Shown here piece after piece: positions 8,352 through 19,667 of a stretch of 64,000 nucleotides of DNA. How positions within the stretch are numbered: position 1 is the stretch's first letter; each line of letters starts with the position of its first letter. Source of the stretch: Alicyclobacillus sacchari. Lineage in GTDB: Bacteria > Bacillota > Bacilli > Alicyclobacillales > Alicyclobacillaceae. The notes beneath the pieces were generated by a model. The model was not told where the DNA came from. It did no database searches and saw nothing but the letters and a program-made list of their open reading frames with translations. The translations under genes and the position numbers were made by a program. The stretch spans positions 1 to 64,000 of the forward strand of contig NZ_SORF01000009.1 in NCBI RefSeq assembly GCF_004366795.1. The letters are read 5' to 3'.

Positions 8352-8373
8352 AGGGAACGCACGTTCCCTTTTT
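8352..8373 (+). terminator. Terminator-like hairpin in the uvrB upstream region
   Basis: AGGGAA pairs with TTCCCT around a six-base loop and is followed by TTTTT. With the promoter just upstream it would give an RNA of roughly 50-55 bases. It could be a terminator of a short RNA, an attenuator for uvrB, or a barrier to motB read-through. Confidence 0.6.
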
Positions 8374-8392
8374 GGTGTTTCCATGATATTGT
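8364..8392 (+). promoter_or_regulatory. Possible LexA-controlled promoter of uvrBA
   Basis: TTCCCT, a 17-base spacer and TATTGT (8387-8392) would start transcription near 8399, inside the LexA box. Both hexamers are imperfect. Position relative to the operator is the main argument. Confidence 0.4.
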
Positions 8393-8397
8393 GTAGA

Positions 8398-8411
8398 CGA
8401 ACGTATGTTTG
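8398..8411 (+). promoter_or_regulatory. LexA (DinR) operator of uvrB
   Basis: CGAACGTATGTTTG fits the Firmicute SOS box CGAACRNRYGTTYG at every position. It lies 19 bases before the uvrB start codon, the expected place for SOS control of uvrBA. Confidence 0.85.
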
Positions 8412-8429
8412 TGGTGAGGAGGGGTGGAA

Positions 8430-10421
<1,992 letters not shown>

Positions 10422-10451
10422 TCGCAGGCCCGATCAGAAGGGAAGAACGGC

Positions 10452-13316
10452 ATGCCTCAGGATTTCATTCACGTGCGCGGTGCACGTGCGCACAATTTGA
10501 AAAACATCGATGTCAAAATCCCGCGCGATAAGTTTGTGGTCATCACGGGACTGAGTGGATCGGGTAAGTCGTCGCTGGCGTTTGACACGATTTATGCCGA
10601 GGGGCAGCGGCGGTATGTCGAGTCGCTGTCGGCGTATGCACGACAGTTTCTCGGCCAGATGGACAAGCCGGACGTCGATGGCATTGATGGCTTGTCACCG
10701 GCGATTTCCATTGATCAGAAGACGACAAGCCGCAATCCGCGTTCCACAGTCGGTACCGTGACGGAAGTCTACGATTACCTGCGTTTGCTCTTTGCGCGGG
10801 TAGGGCACCCCTACTGCCCGAACTGCCACATTCCGATTCAATCGCAAACGGTGGAGCAGATGGTCGACCGCGTCATGAAGTTGCCTGAGCGTACGAGGTT
10901 GCAGGTGCTTGCCCCCGTGGTGCGCGGACGCAAGGGTGAACACCAGAAGGTGTTTGAGCAGATGCGCAAGGCCGGCTATGTTCGCGTGCGTGTCGACGGC
11001 GACATTCGCGAACTGGAAGACGATATTCAGCTGGAAAAGAACCGTAAGCATAGCATTGAAGTGGTGGTGGATCGGCTCATCGTCCGTGATGACATCGCCA
11101 GTCGCTTGGCCGATTCCTTGGAGGCCGCGCTTGAGCTGTCAGACGGCATCGTGTTGGTCGACGTGATCGACGGTGAAGAGATGTTGTTCAGTCAGAACGC
11201 AGCTTGTCCGAATTGTGGCTTTTCGGTTGAGGAACTTGCACCTCGTATGTTCTCGTTCAACAGTCCATTTGGCGCGTGTGACACGTGTTTGGGTCTCGGT
11301 GTCAACATGGAGGTGGACGAGCAACTGGTGGTACCCAACCCGTCACTCAGTATCGAAGAAGGTGCTATCGTCCCCTGGGCGGGGTCCTTCTCCAACTACT
11401 ACCCGGAATTGTTGAGGGCCGCTTGCCGTTCGTTCGGGATCGATGCCACGGTGCCGGTCGCCGAGTTGCCGGGGGAAGCGTTGCAAAAGTTGCTCTATGG
11501 TAGCGGGGAAACGATACGTTTTGCGTACGAAAACGACTTTGGCCAGCACAAGACGGCACAGATTCCGTTTGAGGGTGTGATTCCGAACCTTGAGCGGCGG
11601 CATCGTGAGACGGCTTCCGATTCTATCCGTGAGTTTATCGAATCGTTCATGAGTGCCAAGCCATGTCCGGACTGCCGTGGCAAACGTTTGAAGCCGCAGA
11701 GCCTGGCGGTTCTCATCGGTGGCCGGAACATTGCGGACGTCACCGAAATGTCTGTAGGCGACGCTTTGGCCTTCTTCAATACGCTGGAACTGTCGGAAAA
11801 GGAGATGCACATTGCACGTCAGATCCTCAAAGAGATTGAGAGCCGGCTCGGCTTTTTGCGCGACGTGGGACTCGATTACTTGACTCTGGCGAGGTCGGCT
11901 GGGACGCTGTCGGGCGGCGAGGCACAACGCATTCGACTTGCAACCCAGCTCGGTTCGTCGCTGATGGGCGTTCTCTACATTTTGGACGAGCCGAGCATCG
12001 GGCTGCACCAGCGCGACAACGAGCGTTTGATCCGCACGTTGGAGCATATGCGCGATCTCGGCAATACGCTGATTGTCGTCGAGCACGACGAGGACACCAT
12101 GCTGGCGTCCGATTATATCATCGACATGGGCAAGGGTGCCGGCATTCACGGCGGCGAGGTAGTGAGTCAGGGGACACCAGCCGAAGTGATGGACGATCCC
12201 GATTCTGTGACGGGGCAGTTTTTGTCGGGGCGTCGCTTCATCCCAGTGCCCGAAGAGCGCAGGCAACCGAGCGATCGTTGGCTGGTGGTCAAAGGGGCCC
12301 GAGAGAACAACCTGAAAGGGATCGATGTGAAGATACCCATCGGTGTCTTTACGTGTGTCACGGGTGTCTCCGGATCGGGCAAGTCGACATTGGTCAACGA
12401 GATTTTGCACAAAGCGTTGGCTCGCGATTTGAACCGAGCGCGCGTGCGGCCTGGCGCCCACGATACCATCACGGGTCTGGAACATCTGGACAAGGTGGTC
12501 GATATCGACCAATCGCCCATCGGGCGTACACCGCGATCGAATCCGGCGACCTATACTGGCGTGTTTGACGACATTCGCGACTTGTTTGCATCGACGAACG
12601 AGGCGAAAATGCGTGGATACAAAAAGGGTCGCTTTTCGTTCAACGTGCGCGGCGGGCGCTGTGAGGCGTGCAAGGGCGATGGGATTATTAAAATCGAGAT
12701 GCACTTCTTACCGGATGTCTACGTGCCTTGCGAAGTGTGCAAGGGCAAACGCTACAATCGCGAGACGCTCGAGGTGCGGTTTAAAGGCAAAAACATCGCG
12801 GAAGTGCTCGATATGACGGTGGAGGACGCTTGTGCGTTCTTCGAAAATATTCCACGCATCCAGCGACGATTGCAGACGTTGATGGATGTGGGGCTTGGTT
12901 ATATCCGCCTGGGTCAGCCTGCTACGACACTTTCCGGCGGCGAGGCGCAACGGGTGAAGCTTGCCTCGGAGTTGCATCGGCGCAGTACCGGACGCACATT
13001 GTACATTCTCGATGAGCCTACAACGGGGTTACATGTGGCCGACATTGAGCGCCTATTGACCGTGCTTCATCGCCTCGTGGACAATGGAGACACGGTGCTC
13101 ATCATCGAACACAACCTGGACGTCATCAAAACGGCCGATTATTTGATCGACCTTGGGCCGGAAGGCGGTAGCCGGGGTGGTCAGTTGGTCGCGCAAGGCA
13201 CGCCGGAAGCGGTTTGTTCTGTTCCGGCATCCCACACCGGGCGCTTTCTCGGTCCCATCCTTGAGCGCGATCGCACACGTATGGATAGATTGCGTCGTGC
13301 GGCGGTGCAGGCGTAG
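10452..13316 (+). CDS. uvrA: UvrABC system protein A, excinuclease ATPase subunit
   Basis: DNA damage sensor of nucleotide excision repair, 954 residues, as expected. Two ABC modules: Walker [10 protein letters not shown] near residue 31-39 and GVSGSGKST near 640, signatures [17 protein letters not shown] and [16 protein letters not shown], and DEP Walker B segments ([34 protein letters not shown]). Zinc-binding cysteine pairs are seen at CPNCGF with [16 protein letters not shown], and CEACKGDG with [18 protein letters not shown] site precedes ATG. The order uvrB-uvrA matches most Firmicutes. Confidence 0.97.
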   Translation: MPQDFIHVRGARAHNLKNIDVKIPRDKFVVITGLSGSGKSSLAFDTIYAEGQRRYVESLSAYARQFLGQMDKPDVDGIDGLSPAISIDQKTTSRNPRSTVGTVTEVYDYLRLLFARVGHPYCPNCHIPIQSQTVEQMVDRVMKLPERTRLQVLAPVVRGRKGEHQKVFEQMRKAGYVRVRVDGDIRELEDDIQLEKNRKHSIEVVVDRLIVRDDIASRLADSLEAALELSDGIVLVDVIDGEEMLFSQNAACPNCGFSVEELAPRMFSFNSPFGACDTCLGLGVNMEVDEQLVVPNPSLSIEEGAIVPWAGSFSNYYPELLRAACRSFGIDATVPVAELPGEALQKLLYGSGETIRFAYENDFGQHKTAQIPFEGVIPNLERRHRETASDSIREFIESFMSAKPCPDCRGKRLKPQSLAVLIGGRNIADVTEMSVGDALAFFNTLELSEKEMHIARQILKEIESRLGFLRDVGLDYLTLARSAGTLSGGEAQRIRLATQLGSSLMGVLYILDEPSIGLHQRDNERLIRTLEHMRDLGNTLIVVEHDEDTMLASDYIIDMGKGAGIHGGEVVSQGTPAEVMDDPDSVTGQFLSGRRFIPVPEERRQPSDRWLVVKGARENNLKGIDVKIPIGVFTCVTGVSGSGKSTLVNEILHKALARDLNRARVRPGAHDTITGLEHLDKVVDIDQSPIGRTPRSNPATYTGVFDDIRDLFASTNEAKMRGYKKGRFSFNVRGGRCEACKGDGIIKIEMHFLPDVYVPCEVCKGKRYNRETLEVRFKGKNIAEVLDMTVEDACAFFENIPRIQRRLQTLMDVGLGYIRLGQPATTLSGGEAQRVKLASELHRRSTGRTLYILDEPTTGLHVADIERLLTVLHRLVDNGDTVLIIEHNLDVIKTADYLIDLGPEGGSRGGQLVAQGTPEAVCSVPASHTGRFLGPILERDRTRMDRLRRAAVQA

Positions 13317-13373
13317 GTTGACGGCTTTGGTGATGGGCGGGATGGAGCGAGTTGTAGAAAGGGAGGATGCCTC

Positions 13374-14315
13374 TTGGGGCAACCGCGAGGTGTGAGCGTT
13401 CGGCAATTGGTACAGGATCTCGATCTTCGCGTGTTCAACGAAGACGCGGATTTAGACAAAATGATTTATACGCGCGACATCAATCGCCCGGGTCTGGCTC
13501 TGGCAGGGTATCTTCGTTACCATCCCGCCGAGCGCGTGCAAATTCTCGGGCGAACCGAGCTTTCATTTTTGCGAGGGATGAACGAAAAGGAAAAGGCATT
13601 GCGCGTGTTCGCGTTCTGCTCCTACCAGCAAACGCCGTGCATCTTGATCACGCGGGGTGACACGCCGCCGCCAGTCCTACTCGCAGAAGCTGCATCCAAG
13701 CACATTCCGGTGCTTGGCACCAATATGGTAACGACACGTCTAACCGCTGCCATTTCCAACTACCTAGAAGAGCGATTGGCACCAGAGACTTTGCAGCATG
13801 GTGTATTGGTGGATGTGTATGGCATCGGCATTTTGATCACGGGATCAAGCGGGATCGGAAAGAGTGAAACAGGGCTCGAACTGATTAAGCGCGGGCATCG
13901 TTTGGTTGCTGACGATGCTGTGGTGATTCGCCAAATCTCGGACGAAAGCTTGGTCGGCAGCGCACCGCCGCTCTTGCAACATCTGCTGGAAATTCGCGGT
14001 CTCGGCGTGCTGAACGCGATGACGCTGTTCGGCGCAGGCGCGGTGCGCACGCACAAGCGCATCTCGATGGTCATCCATCTCGAAGCTTGGCGGGAAAACC
14101 ATGCGTATGACCGTCTCGGCATCGACATGGAAACGATGAAAATTCTCGATCTGGAGGTGCCCAAAGTAACGGTGCCGGTGCGGCCTGGTCGCAACCTGGC
14201 TGTCATCGTCGAAGTGGCGGCGATGAATTTTCGATTGAAGGGTATGGGCCTGGATGCTGCGAAGGCGTTTACGCAGGAATTGGAGCAGGTGATTGCATCA
14301 CAAACGGGGATGTAG
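13374..14315 (+). CDS. hprK: HPr kinase/phosphorylase
   Basis: Bifunctional sensor that phosphorylates Ser46 of HPr and Crh when fructose-1,6-bisphosphate and ATP are high, and reverses this with phosphate; the product triggers CcpA binding to cre sites. 313 residues. The N-terminal domain (1-135) precedes the kinase domain with P-loop GSSGIGKSE (157-165) and the family signature LEIRGLGVLN (205-214). The start is TTG, seven bases after GGGAGG; an in-frame GTG 18 bases on has no comparable site. In B. subtilis lgt follows, but here a terminator and argS on the other strand close the unit. Confidence 0.96.
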   Translation: MGQPRGVSVRQLVQDLDLRVFNEDADLDKMIYTRDINRPGLALAGYLRYHPAERVQILGRTELSFLRGMNEKEKALRVFAFCSYQQTPCILITRGDTPPPVLLAEAASKHIPVLGTNMVTTRLTAAISNYLEERLAPETLQHGVLVDVYGIGILITGSSGIGKSETGLELIKRGHRLVADDAVVIRQISDESLVGSAPPLLQHLLEIRGLGVLNAMTLFGAGAVRTHKRISMVIHLEAWRENHAYDRLGIDMETMKILDLEVPKVTVPVRPGRNLAVIVEVAAMNFRLKGMGLDAAKAFTQELEQVIASQTGM

Positions 14316-14341
14316 GCGGTGGCGTGAGGCCACCGCCTTTT
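14314..14341 (+). terminator. Intrinsic terminator of hprK
   Basis: GGCGGTGG pairs with CCACCGCC around a seven-base loop, followed by TTTT. The left arm begins within the hprK stop codon. There is no A-run on the other side, so it serves the + strand only. Confidence 0.85.
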
Positions 14342-14346
14342 ACATC

Positions 14347-16050
14347 TTACATCTCCTCGGGAGCGTCAAGGCCAATCAAGTAGAGCGCCTTGGCGATGAC
14401 ATTGCGAGTTGCTTGAGTCAGCGCCAAGCGGGCGGCTCGCACCGGATTGTCAGCTTGGAGGATTGGGTTGTTGTGATAAAAGCGGTTGAACGCATGACAG
14501 ACATGTAGGATATAGCGTGCCATGACCGATGGATCAAACTCGTCGACCGCGCGCGCCAAAGCTTCTCCGGCCTGAGCCAGGCGCAGGATGAGCGCCCACT
14601 CGATGTCGTCTGGCTGCACTTGCGTCGGCCAGTTGAAAGTCTCGGAAGCGGCGGTGTCCGCCTTGCGCAATACGCTGCAAGCGCGTGCATGCGTGTATTG
14701 GACGTATGGCCCTGTTTCACCATCGAAGTTGAGTACGTCTTCGTAGCGAAAATCGACTTCGTGGACGCGATATGTCTTGAGATCGTTAAAGATCACGGCG
14801 CCGACGCCAACGCTGCGCGCTACAGCGTCTTGGTCCGCCAGGTTTGGATTCTTCTCCTGAATGATCCTTTTGGCTTCTTCGATGGCCTTGTTGAGCACAT
14901 CCTCAAGATAGACGACATGTCCGCGGCGCGTAGACAGACGTTCCCCGTTGAATTTCATCAAGCCGAACGCGACGTGCGTGCAGCGTTTGGCATAATCGCG
15001 GCCAAGCAATTCCAGCACCTTAAAGACCTGTTGGAAGTGAAGCTTCTGCTCAGCACCCACGACGTACACGAGTGTGTCGGCTCCGAGCACGCGGTGCCGA
15101 TAGTCGGCAGCGGCGAGATCGCGCGTTGCGTAGATGGAAGTTCCGTCTGATTTTTTGATGATGCAAGGTGGCATGTCGTACGCGGACAGATCGACGACCT
15201 CTGCGCCGTCGTCCTCGACCAGCAGTCCCTTGGCCCGCAATTCGTCGACGATCGCGTCCATCTTGTCATTGTAGAAGCTTTCTCCGAGATAGTGGTCGAA
15301 CTCGACGCCGAGCGTTTTGTACGTCTCTTGAAAAGCGCGCAGACTCTCATCGATAAACCAGCGCCACAGGCGATTGGCCTGCTCGTCTCCTTCCTCGAGC
15401 TGCCTGAACCAGTACCGCCCCTCGTCCTCCAACTCAGGGTGCTGCTGTACTTCTTCATGGAAGCGGACGTACAGCTTAAACAGCTCTCGCACCGGGTCTT
15501 TGCGCACAGTCTCTTCGTCGCCCCACTTGAGATAGGCCGCAATATTTTTACCAAATTGTGTACCCCAATCGCCCAGATGGTTGACACCTTCCACACGATA
15601 ACCATCTTCTCGCATGAGACGGACGATGGCCTGGCCGATGATGGTGGAACGCAGATGGCCGACGCCAAACGGTTTGGCAATGTTCGGTGCCGAGTAATCG
15701 ACTGCAACCGTATGACCTGTGCCGCGTTCTTCGGAAAAGAGGCCGTGCACTGACCGCAAAGCCTGTTCAACAATGCCGAGGGCATATGTGGAGCGCTCCA
15801 AGCGAATGTTGAGGTAACCACCCTGTGCGTTAGCGCTGTCGATGCCGTCGCTGGCAACGAGCTTGTCCGCCAACTCGGATGCGATCATCGCTGGATTTTT
15901 CCGAAGCTGTTTGGCGAATTGGAAACATGGTAGTGCGAGATCGCCTAGCTCTGGATTTGGCGGATATTCGATCAGGTTGACAATGTCGCCTGCGGAAAAT
16001 CCCGTATGTTCCGAGACCGCAGCGGCAATTGCATGCTTAATGGATTTCAC
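14347..16050 (-). CDS. argS: Arginine-tRNA ligase
   Basis: Class I aminoacyl-tRNA synthetase charging tRNA-Arg, 567 residues. The N-terminal Add1 domain includes PPNPELGDLALPCF. The HIGH-type motif reads FGVGHLRST, with Gly in place of the first His, a variation known in this family. The catalytic domain continues with GDWGTQFG, YATRDLAAADYR and YVVGAEQ; the KMSK position reads RLSTRRG. The C-terminal DALR anticodon domain has YVQYTHARACS and HVCHAFNRFYHNNP. The start is GTG after a GGGGG site six bases away. It stands alone between convergent hprK and a divergent TPR gene. No T-box leader is visible. Confidence 0.97.
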   Translation of the reverse strand: MKSIKHAIAAAVSEHTGFSAGDIVNLIEYPPNPELGDLALPCFQFAKQLRKNPAMIASELADKLVASDGIDSANAQGGYLNIRLERSTYALGIVEQALRSVHGLFSEERGTGHTVAVDYSAPNIAKPFGVGHLRSTIIGQAIVRLMREDGYRVEGVNHLGDWGTQFGKNIAAYLKWGDEETVRKDPVRELFKLYVRFHEEVQQHPELEDEGRYWFRQLEEGDEQANRLWRWFIDESLRAFQETYKTLGVEFDHYLGESFYNDKMDAIVDELRAKGLLVEDDGAEVVDLSAYDMPPCIIKKSDGTSIYATRDLAAADYRHRVLGADTLVYVVGAEQKLHFQQVFKVLELLGRDYAKRCTHVAFGLMKFNGERLSTRRGHVVYLEDVLNKAIEEAKRIIQEKNPNLADQDAVARSVGVGAVIFNDLKTYRVHEVDFRYEDVLNFDGETGPYVQYTHARACSVLRKADTAASETFNWPTQVQPDDIEWALILRLAQAGEALARAVDEFDPSVMARYILHVCHAFNRFYHNNPILQADNPVRAARLALTQATRNVIAKALYLIGLDAPEEM

Positions 16051-16088
16051 GTCGATCCCCCTGTACTTTCGTTCAACACTGATTCTTC

Positions 16089-16097
16089 ATTATACCA
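16089..16097 (-). promoter_or_regulatory. Extended -10 promoter of argS
   Basis: On the minus strand TGG-TATAAT is an exact extended -10 element. No good -35 hexamer is present. It lies 38 bases upstream of the argS start codon. Confidence 0.55.
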
Positions 16098-16139
16098 TGG
16101 ACGAATTTCCTGAGGTACTTCGCCAACCGGTCTCTGATG

Positions 16140-16148
16140 TGGTATACT
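16140..16148 (+). promoter_or_regulatory. Extended -10 promoter of the TPR gene
   Basis: TGG-TATACT forms an extended -10 element; a weak TTCGCC lies 18 bases upstream. It leaves a leader of roughly 100 bases before the TPR gene. Confidence 0.5.
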
Positions 16149-16265
16149 TTTTCCACCAGTTCACATAATCTTTGTCCTTGCGGTTGGTTCAGCAGCAATC
16201 CGGCTTGTCAACGCAGGGCCGTTTCGCAGACAACGGACAGCGTTGCAGGAGGTGCGTATGGACGT

Positions 16266-17996
16266 ATGGATACACGTCATTATCGCCAAGATTCGTCCGA
16301 CCGTCGATCCAACGTGATTGCGATGAAATTTGACGCATCGTACTTCTTTGAGCGTGGCGTTCGCTTTTTGCAGCGCAATGACTTGCCGCGGGCACTCAGG
16401 GCGTTTCGCAAGACAGTCGAATATGAACCGGACAATCCTGTGAACTATTGCAACCTCGCAGGCGTCCTGTCTGAGATGGGCGACTTTGAGGCATCGAATC
16501 AGGTGCTGCAGCATGTGTTGAACCACCTTGATCCGAACATGGCTGAGTGCCAGTTTTACCTTGCCAACAATTATGCAAACATGGGGCAGTACGATACCGC
16601 CGAGGAGTACGTGCTGCGCTATCTCGATATGGATCCGAACGGCGAATACGCCGCAGATGCGGAAGAAATGCTGGACATCCTCGTGGATGAGTTTGGCGGT
16701 GGGCGAGTTCTTCAGAAGTGGCAAGAAGAAAGAGAAAAACTCGACAATGTATCTGCTGTGAAGGATGGCCGTTACTTTCTTGAAAACGGTCAGTTTGAGG
16801 CTGCTGTCGAATGGCTGGAACAAGTCGTGCAGGAAGATCCAAACCATCTCGCAGCCTGCAACAATCTGTGTCTGGCTTATTATTACACAGGACAACACGA
16901 TAAGGCCCTTCAGATGGTCGAAGAGGTCTTGCAACGTCAGCCGGACAATCTGCATGCCCTTTGCAACCGCGCCCTTTTGTTAAAGCACTATGGGGCCGAA
17001 GCGGCCTTGGCGACGGCGGCGGAGCCGTTGACCAAAGTGTTTTCATTAAACCTTGATATTGCGATGAAGATTGGCACCACGCTTGGCATCATCGGCTGGC
17101 ACCGCGAGGCAATGATGGTCTTTCGGCGGTTGTTGCACGTTTCGCAATCGGATGATCCGGTACTGCTTCACGCGGTCGCGGCGGCTGCCGCGAATTGTGG
17201 CGAATGGGCGACAGCAGAGCGTTACTGGCTGTTGCTCAAGCGCGATCACGGCTATCGACATGTAGCGGAGTACTATTTGCAGCGCCTTGCGGCCGTTCGC
17301 GCCGATATAGCTGCTGATTTTCGCGTCGGGTATCAGCTTGATTTGCCCATCGAAGCGCAATTGGCAGAAGTCAAAGACAAGTTGAAGTCGTCCGCCCCAG
17401 ACGAGTGGCGGCGAGACCCACTTTTACGCGCCTCGCTTTATTGGGGGCTTCGTCACGGCAATCATGAGACCCGGCGGCGCGTCATTCGCGCACTTGCCGT
17501 TGTCGCCGACAGCGATGCAGAAAAGGCGTTGCGACTTTTTCTGGGGCGTCCGGACATCGATGACATGCTCCGGCTTTATGCTGTGGTAGCCCTTAAGCGC
17601 ATGGGTGCGAAGGGGAGGCTGAAGTCATGGCAGGATGGAGCCTTGCGGGAGATTTCGCTGGACGATATCAGTTCCGACATCATTCTCAGCCTAAATCCGC
17701 AGTGGCGGTATGTCTCGGAACGCGTGTGTCATTGGCTTTCGACAAATGGACTCGAGAGGCTGGCGGTGGAGGCGAAACGCCTTTGGAACATGTACTTGTA
17801 TGACATGTTCCTGCATGCCAATCGGCGCATCAGCAAGCCTGACATCTGGGTAGCGAGCGTTCTATACATCGTTTTGCGCTATTATGGCGTGCCGGTGGTA
17901 CAACGCGAATTGGCCGCAGAATTTCGCGTTTCGCCTTCGTCGATACGCAAATGCAGCGGTCGCTTGGAACAGATTTTGCTCAAGCTCGGTGTTTAA
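16266..17996 (+). CDS. Tetratricopeptide-repeat protein (YvcD-like)
   Basis: Protein of 576 residues with several TPR units in the first half (RALRAFRKTVEYEPDNPV, YDTAEEYVLRYLDMDPN, AVEWLEQVVQEDPNHLA, HDKALQMVEEVLQRQPDN). The middle resembles HEAT-like helices, and the C-terminus ends in a helical domain (VASVLYIVLRYYGVPVVQ, then a possible HTH-like RVSPSSIRKCSGRLEQILLKLG). No signal peptide or membrane segment, so cytosolic. TPR domains mediate protein contacts; partners are unknown. A TPR gene, yvcD, sits near yvcI-rapZ in B. subtilis, matching this context, although trxB is missing here. AGGAGGT lies 12 bases before this ATG. ATG at 16323, where TPR homology begins, is an alternative start. 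Confidence 0.75.
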   Translation: MDTRHYRQDSSDRRSNVIAMKFDASYFFERGVRFLQRNDLPRALRAFRKTVEYEPDNPVNYCNLAGVLSEMGDFEASNQVLQHVLNHLDPNMAECQFYLANNYANMGQYDTAEEYVLRYLDMDPNGEYAADAEEMLDILVDEFGGGRVLQKWQEEREKLDNVSAVKDGRYFLENGQFEAAVEWLEQVVQEDPNHLAACNNLCLAYYYTGQHDKALQMVEEVLQRQPDNLHALCNRALLLKHYGAEAALATAAEPLTKVFSLNLDIAMKIGTTLGIIGWHREAMMVFRRLLHVSQSDDPVLLHAVAAAAANCGEWATAERYWLLLKRDHGYRHVAEYYLQRLAAVRADIAADFRVGYQLDLPIEAQLAEVKDKLKSSAPDEWRRDPLLRASLYWGLRHGNHETRRRVIRALAVVADSDAEKALRLFLGRPDIDDMLRLYAVVALKRMGAKGRLKSWQDGALREISLDDISSDIILSLNPQWRYVSERVCHWLSTNGLERLAVEAKRLWNMYLYDMFLHANRRISKPDIWVASVLYIVLRYYGVPVVQRELAAEFRVSPSSIRKCSGRLEQILLKLGV

Positions 17997-18057
17997 GCAC
18001 GAGGGTAGTTGCGTGATGTGACGTTGCTCGGATTTGTTTCACCGGGCAGGGACGGCG

Positions 18058-18086
18058 GATGACCAACAAAATGTTTGTTGGTCATC
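18058..18086. repeat. Perfect 13-bp inverted repeat after the TPR gene
   Basis: GATGACCAACAAA pairs perfectly with TTTGTTGGTCATC around the loop ATG. No T-run follows on either strand, so it is not a classical terminator. It may stabilise the 3' end of the TPR transcript or bind a protein. Confidence 0.6.
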
Positions 18087-18176
18087 GAAATTTCACTTCA
18101 CTGTAACACGATTGAAACATGAAGCCCTTATGATGAAACCGTAGCACATTTGACCCCCTTTTGATATAAAGCTTTT

Positions 18177-18204
18177 GGCGCCCGGTTCGGGCGCCCCTTT
18201 TTTT
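18177..18204 (+). terminator. Intrinsic terminator upstream of the nudix-rapZ operon
   Basis: GGCGCCCG pairs with CGGGCGCC around GTT and is followed by CC and seven T. It isolates the TPR gene from the operon promoter, whose -35 begins inside the T-run. Confidence 0.88.
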
Positions 18205-18231
18205 GCCCCGGGTGTTCTACCCTGGTATACT
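18203..18231 (+). promoter_or_regulatory. SigA-type promoter of the nudix-rapZ-yvcK-whiA operon
   Basis: TTGCCC (18203-18208), 17 bases, TATACT (18226-18231). It overlaps the end of the preceding terminator and lies 43 bases before the nudix start. Confidence 0.65.
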
Positions 18232-18274
18232 TCGGCACGGAAATGCTATGCTTTTCACAAGTGAGGTGGACGCC

Positions 18275-18802
18275 TTGCAAGTGATTGTGAACTGCTATGT
18301 TCCTTGGGAACAGGGGTTTGTCATGCTGTGCAAACCGCGGCGCGGTTGGTGGTACTTGCCCGGTGGCAAGGTGGAAGAACACGAGTTATGGCGGCTGGCC
18401 GCCATGCGCGAATTTGCAGAAGAGACGGGAATCTCGTTGACTGATGCCGCGTTGCGAGGGATATATCAGGTTCAGATTGCAGGCGGTCCAGACGAGCAGC
18501 CAAAGCATCGGCTGATTGCACAGTTTGTTGGGTATGGTGCAAATGGCGTTTTGTTGCAACAACACAGAGAAGGAAGGCTTGCCGTCGTACGTCCGCAGGA
18601 GATGCTTGGTTTGCCGATGGATGAAGGCGACCGATTGATGTTACAGCGCACCATTGCTGCGGAGGAGCGAGGCGACAAGCGTGTCTTTTTCGGCCGCTTT
18701 GGGTATGACGTCAATCACAAGTTGCTCGCATACGAAATGGATCCAGCCGACTATCCACTCATGAAGCCGTTTGGCACAGGGCAAGAGGGGGATGCGATGT
18801 GA
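18275..18802 (+). CDS. Nudix hydrolase (YvcI-like)
   Basis: Hydrolase of a nucleoside-diphosphate-linked substrate, not identified. The Nudix box is complete: GGKVEEHELWRLAAMREFAEETGIS, given here as GGKVEEHE at its start and REFAEETG at its catalytic end, about 30-55 residues in. Length is 175 residues from the TTG chosen here, which lies five bases after GAGGTGG; an ATG 27 bases upstream is in frame but has no ribosome site. It overlaps rapZ by four bases (GTGA). The position directly before rapZ-yvcK-whiA is the same as B. subtilis yvcI. Confidence 0.85.
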   Translation: MQVIVNCYVPWEQGFVMLCKPRRGWWYLPGGKVEEHELWRLAAMREFAEETGISLTDAALRGIYQVQIAGGPDEQPKHRLIAQFVGYGANGVLLQQHREGRLAVVRPQEMLGLPMDEGDRLMLQRTIAAEERGDKRVFFGRFGYDVNHKLLAYEMDPADYPLMKPFGTGQEGDAM

Positions 18803-19665
18803 CGAACCGCTTGCAAACCGTCGTATTGACCGGTATGTCCGGCGCAGGCAAGTCGGTCGCCATGCAGGCGTTCGAAGACTTTGGCTTCTTCTGTGTCGAC
18901 AATTTGCCGCCGGCCCTGATTCCACGCTTGCTCGATATGGCTGAACACGCATCCGGCAGGCTGGCGAAGATGGCGTTCGGATGCGATCTGCGCGGAGGTG
19001 AGCTGTTTGAGCCTCTACTGCAGACGCTGAAGGCGATCCGCGAGCGCAAGGACGCCGAGGTTCAGCTGGTGTTCCTCGATGCAGACGACGCGACGTTGGT
19101 TCGCCGCTACAAGGAATCGCGCCGTCGGCATCCACTCGCTCAAGGTGCTCGTCTACTTGAGAGCATTCAGGAGGAGCGCGTGGCCTTAGCGGCGGTGCGG
19201 CAAGCAGCCGACGCCGTCATCGACACGAGCCAGCTGACGGCAAATCAGCTCAAGCAGGAGCTCGGCAGACGTTTTGTCGAACGCGTCATGCGGTTGCCTG
19301 TCCACGTCATGTCGTTCGGCTTCAAGTACGGGGTTCCGCTCGACGCAGACATGGTATTGGATGTTCGCTTCTTGCCCAATCCGCACTATATCGATGGGTT
19401 AAGGCCGTACACCGGTGAGGACGATCCGGTGTATCAATACGTGATGCAATGGCCAGCCACGCAGGAGTTTCTCAAAAAGACCGAAGACATGCTCGATTTC
19501 TTGATCCCTGAATATCAGCGCGAAGGGAAGAGCCACTTGGTCGTCGGCATCGGTTGCACCGGGGGAAAGCACAGATCTGTCGCGATCGCGAAACATATCG
19601 CGAATCACCTCGCGCAGGCGGCCGATGTCGAGCTTACGCATCGCGATTTTCGGCGGGAGGGTTGA
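18799..19665 (+). CDS. rapZ: RNase adapter RapZ / nucleotide-binding protein YvcJ
   Basis: P-loop protein of 288 residues. Walker A is TGMSGAGKSVA (about 11-21). The conserved C-terminal half carries MSFGFKYGVPLDADMVLDVRFLPNPHY across two stretches, then GCTGGKHRSVAIAKHI, typical of the family. In enterobacteria RapZ steers RNase E to the GlmZ small RNA and thereby sets glucosamine-6-phosphate synthesis; in B. subtilis YvcJ binds and hydrolyses GTP and affects competence. Start is GTG overlapping the nudix stop; yvcK follows after two bases. Confidence 0.95.
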   Translation: MTNRLQTVVLTGMSGAGKSVAMQAFEDFGFFCVDNLPPALIPRLLDMAEHASGRLAKMAFGCDLRGGELFEPLLQTLKAIRERKDAEVQLVFLDADDATLVRRYKESRRRHPLAQGARLLESIQEERVALAAVRQAADAVIDTSQLTANQLKQELGRRFVERVMRLPVHVMSFGFKYGVPLDADMVLDVRFLPNPHYIDGLRPYTGEDDPVYQYVMQWPATQEFLKKTEDMLDFLIPEYQREGKSHLVVGIGCTGGKHRSVAIAKHIANHLAQAADVELTHRDFRREG

Positions 19666-19667
19666 GC

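Noticed and set aside
11343-12704. 453-codon open frame antisense to uvrA
   Set aside because: Shadow of uvrA; no ribosome site and no domain.
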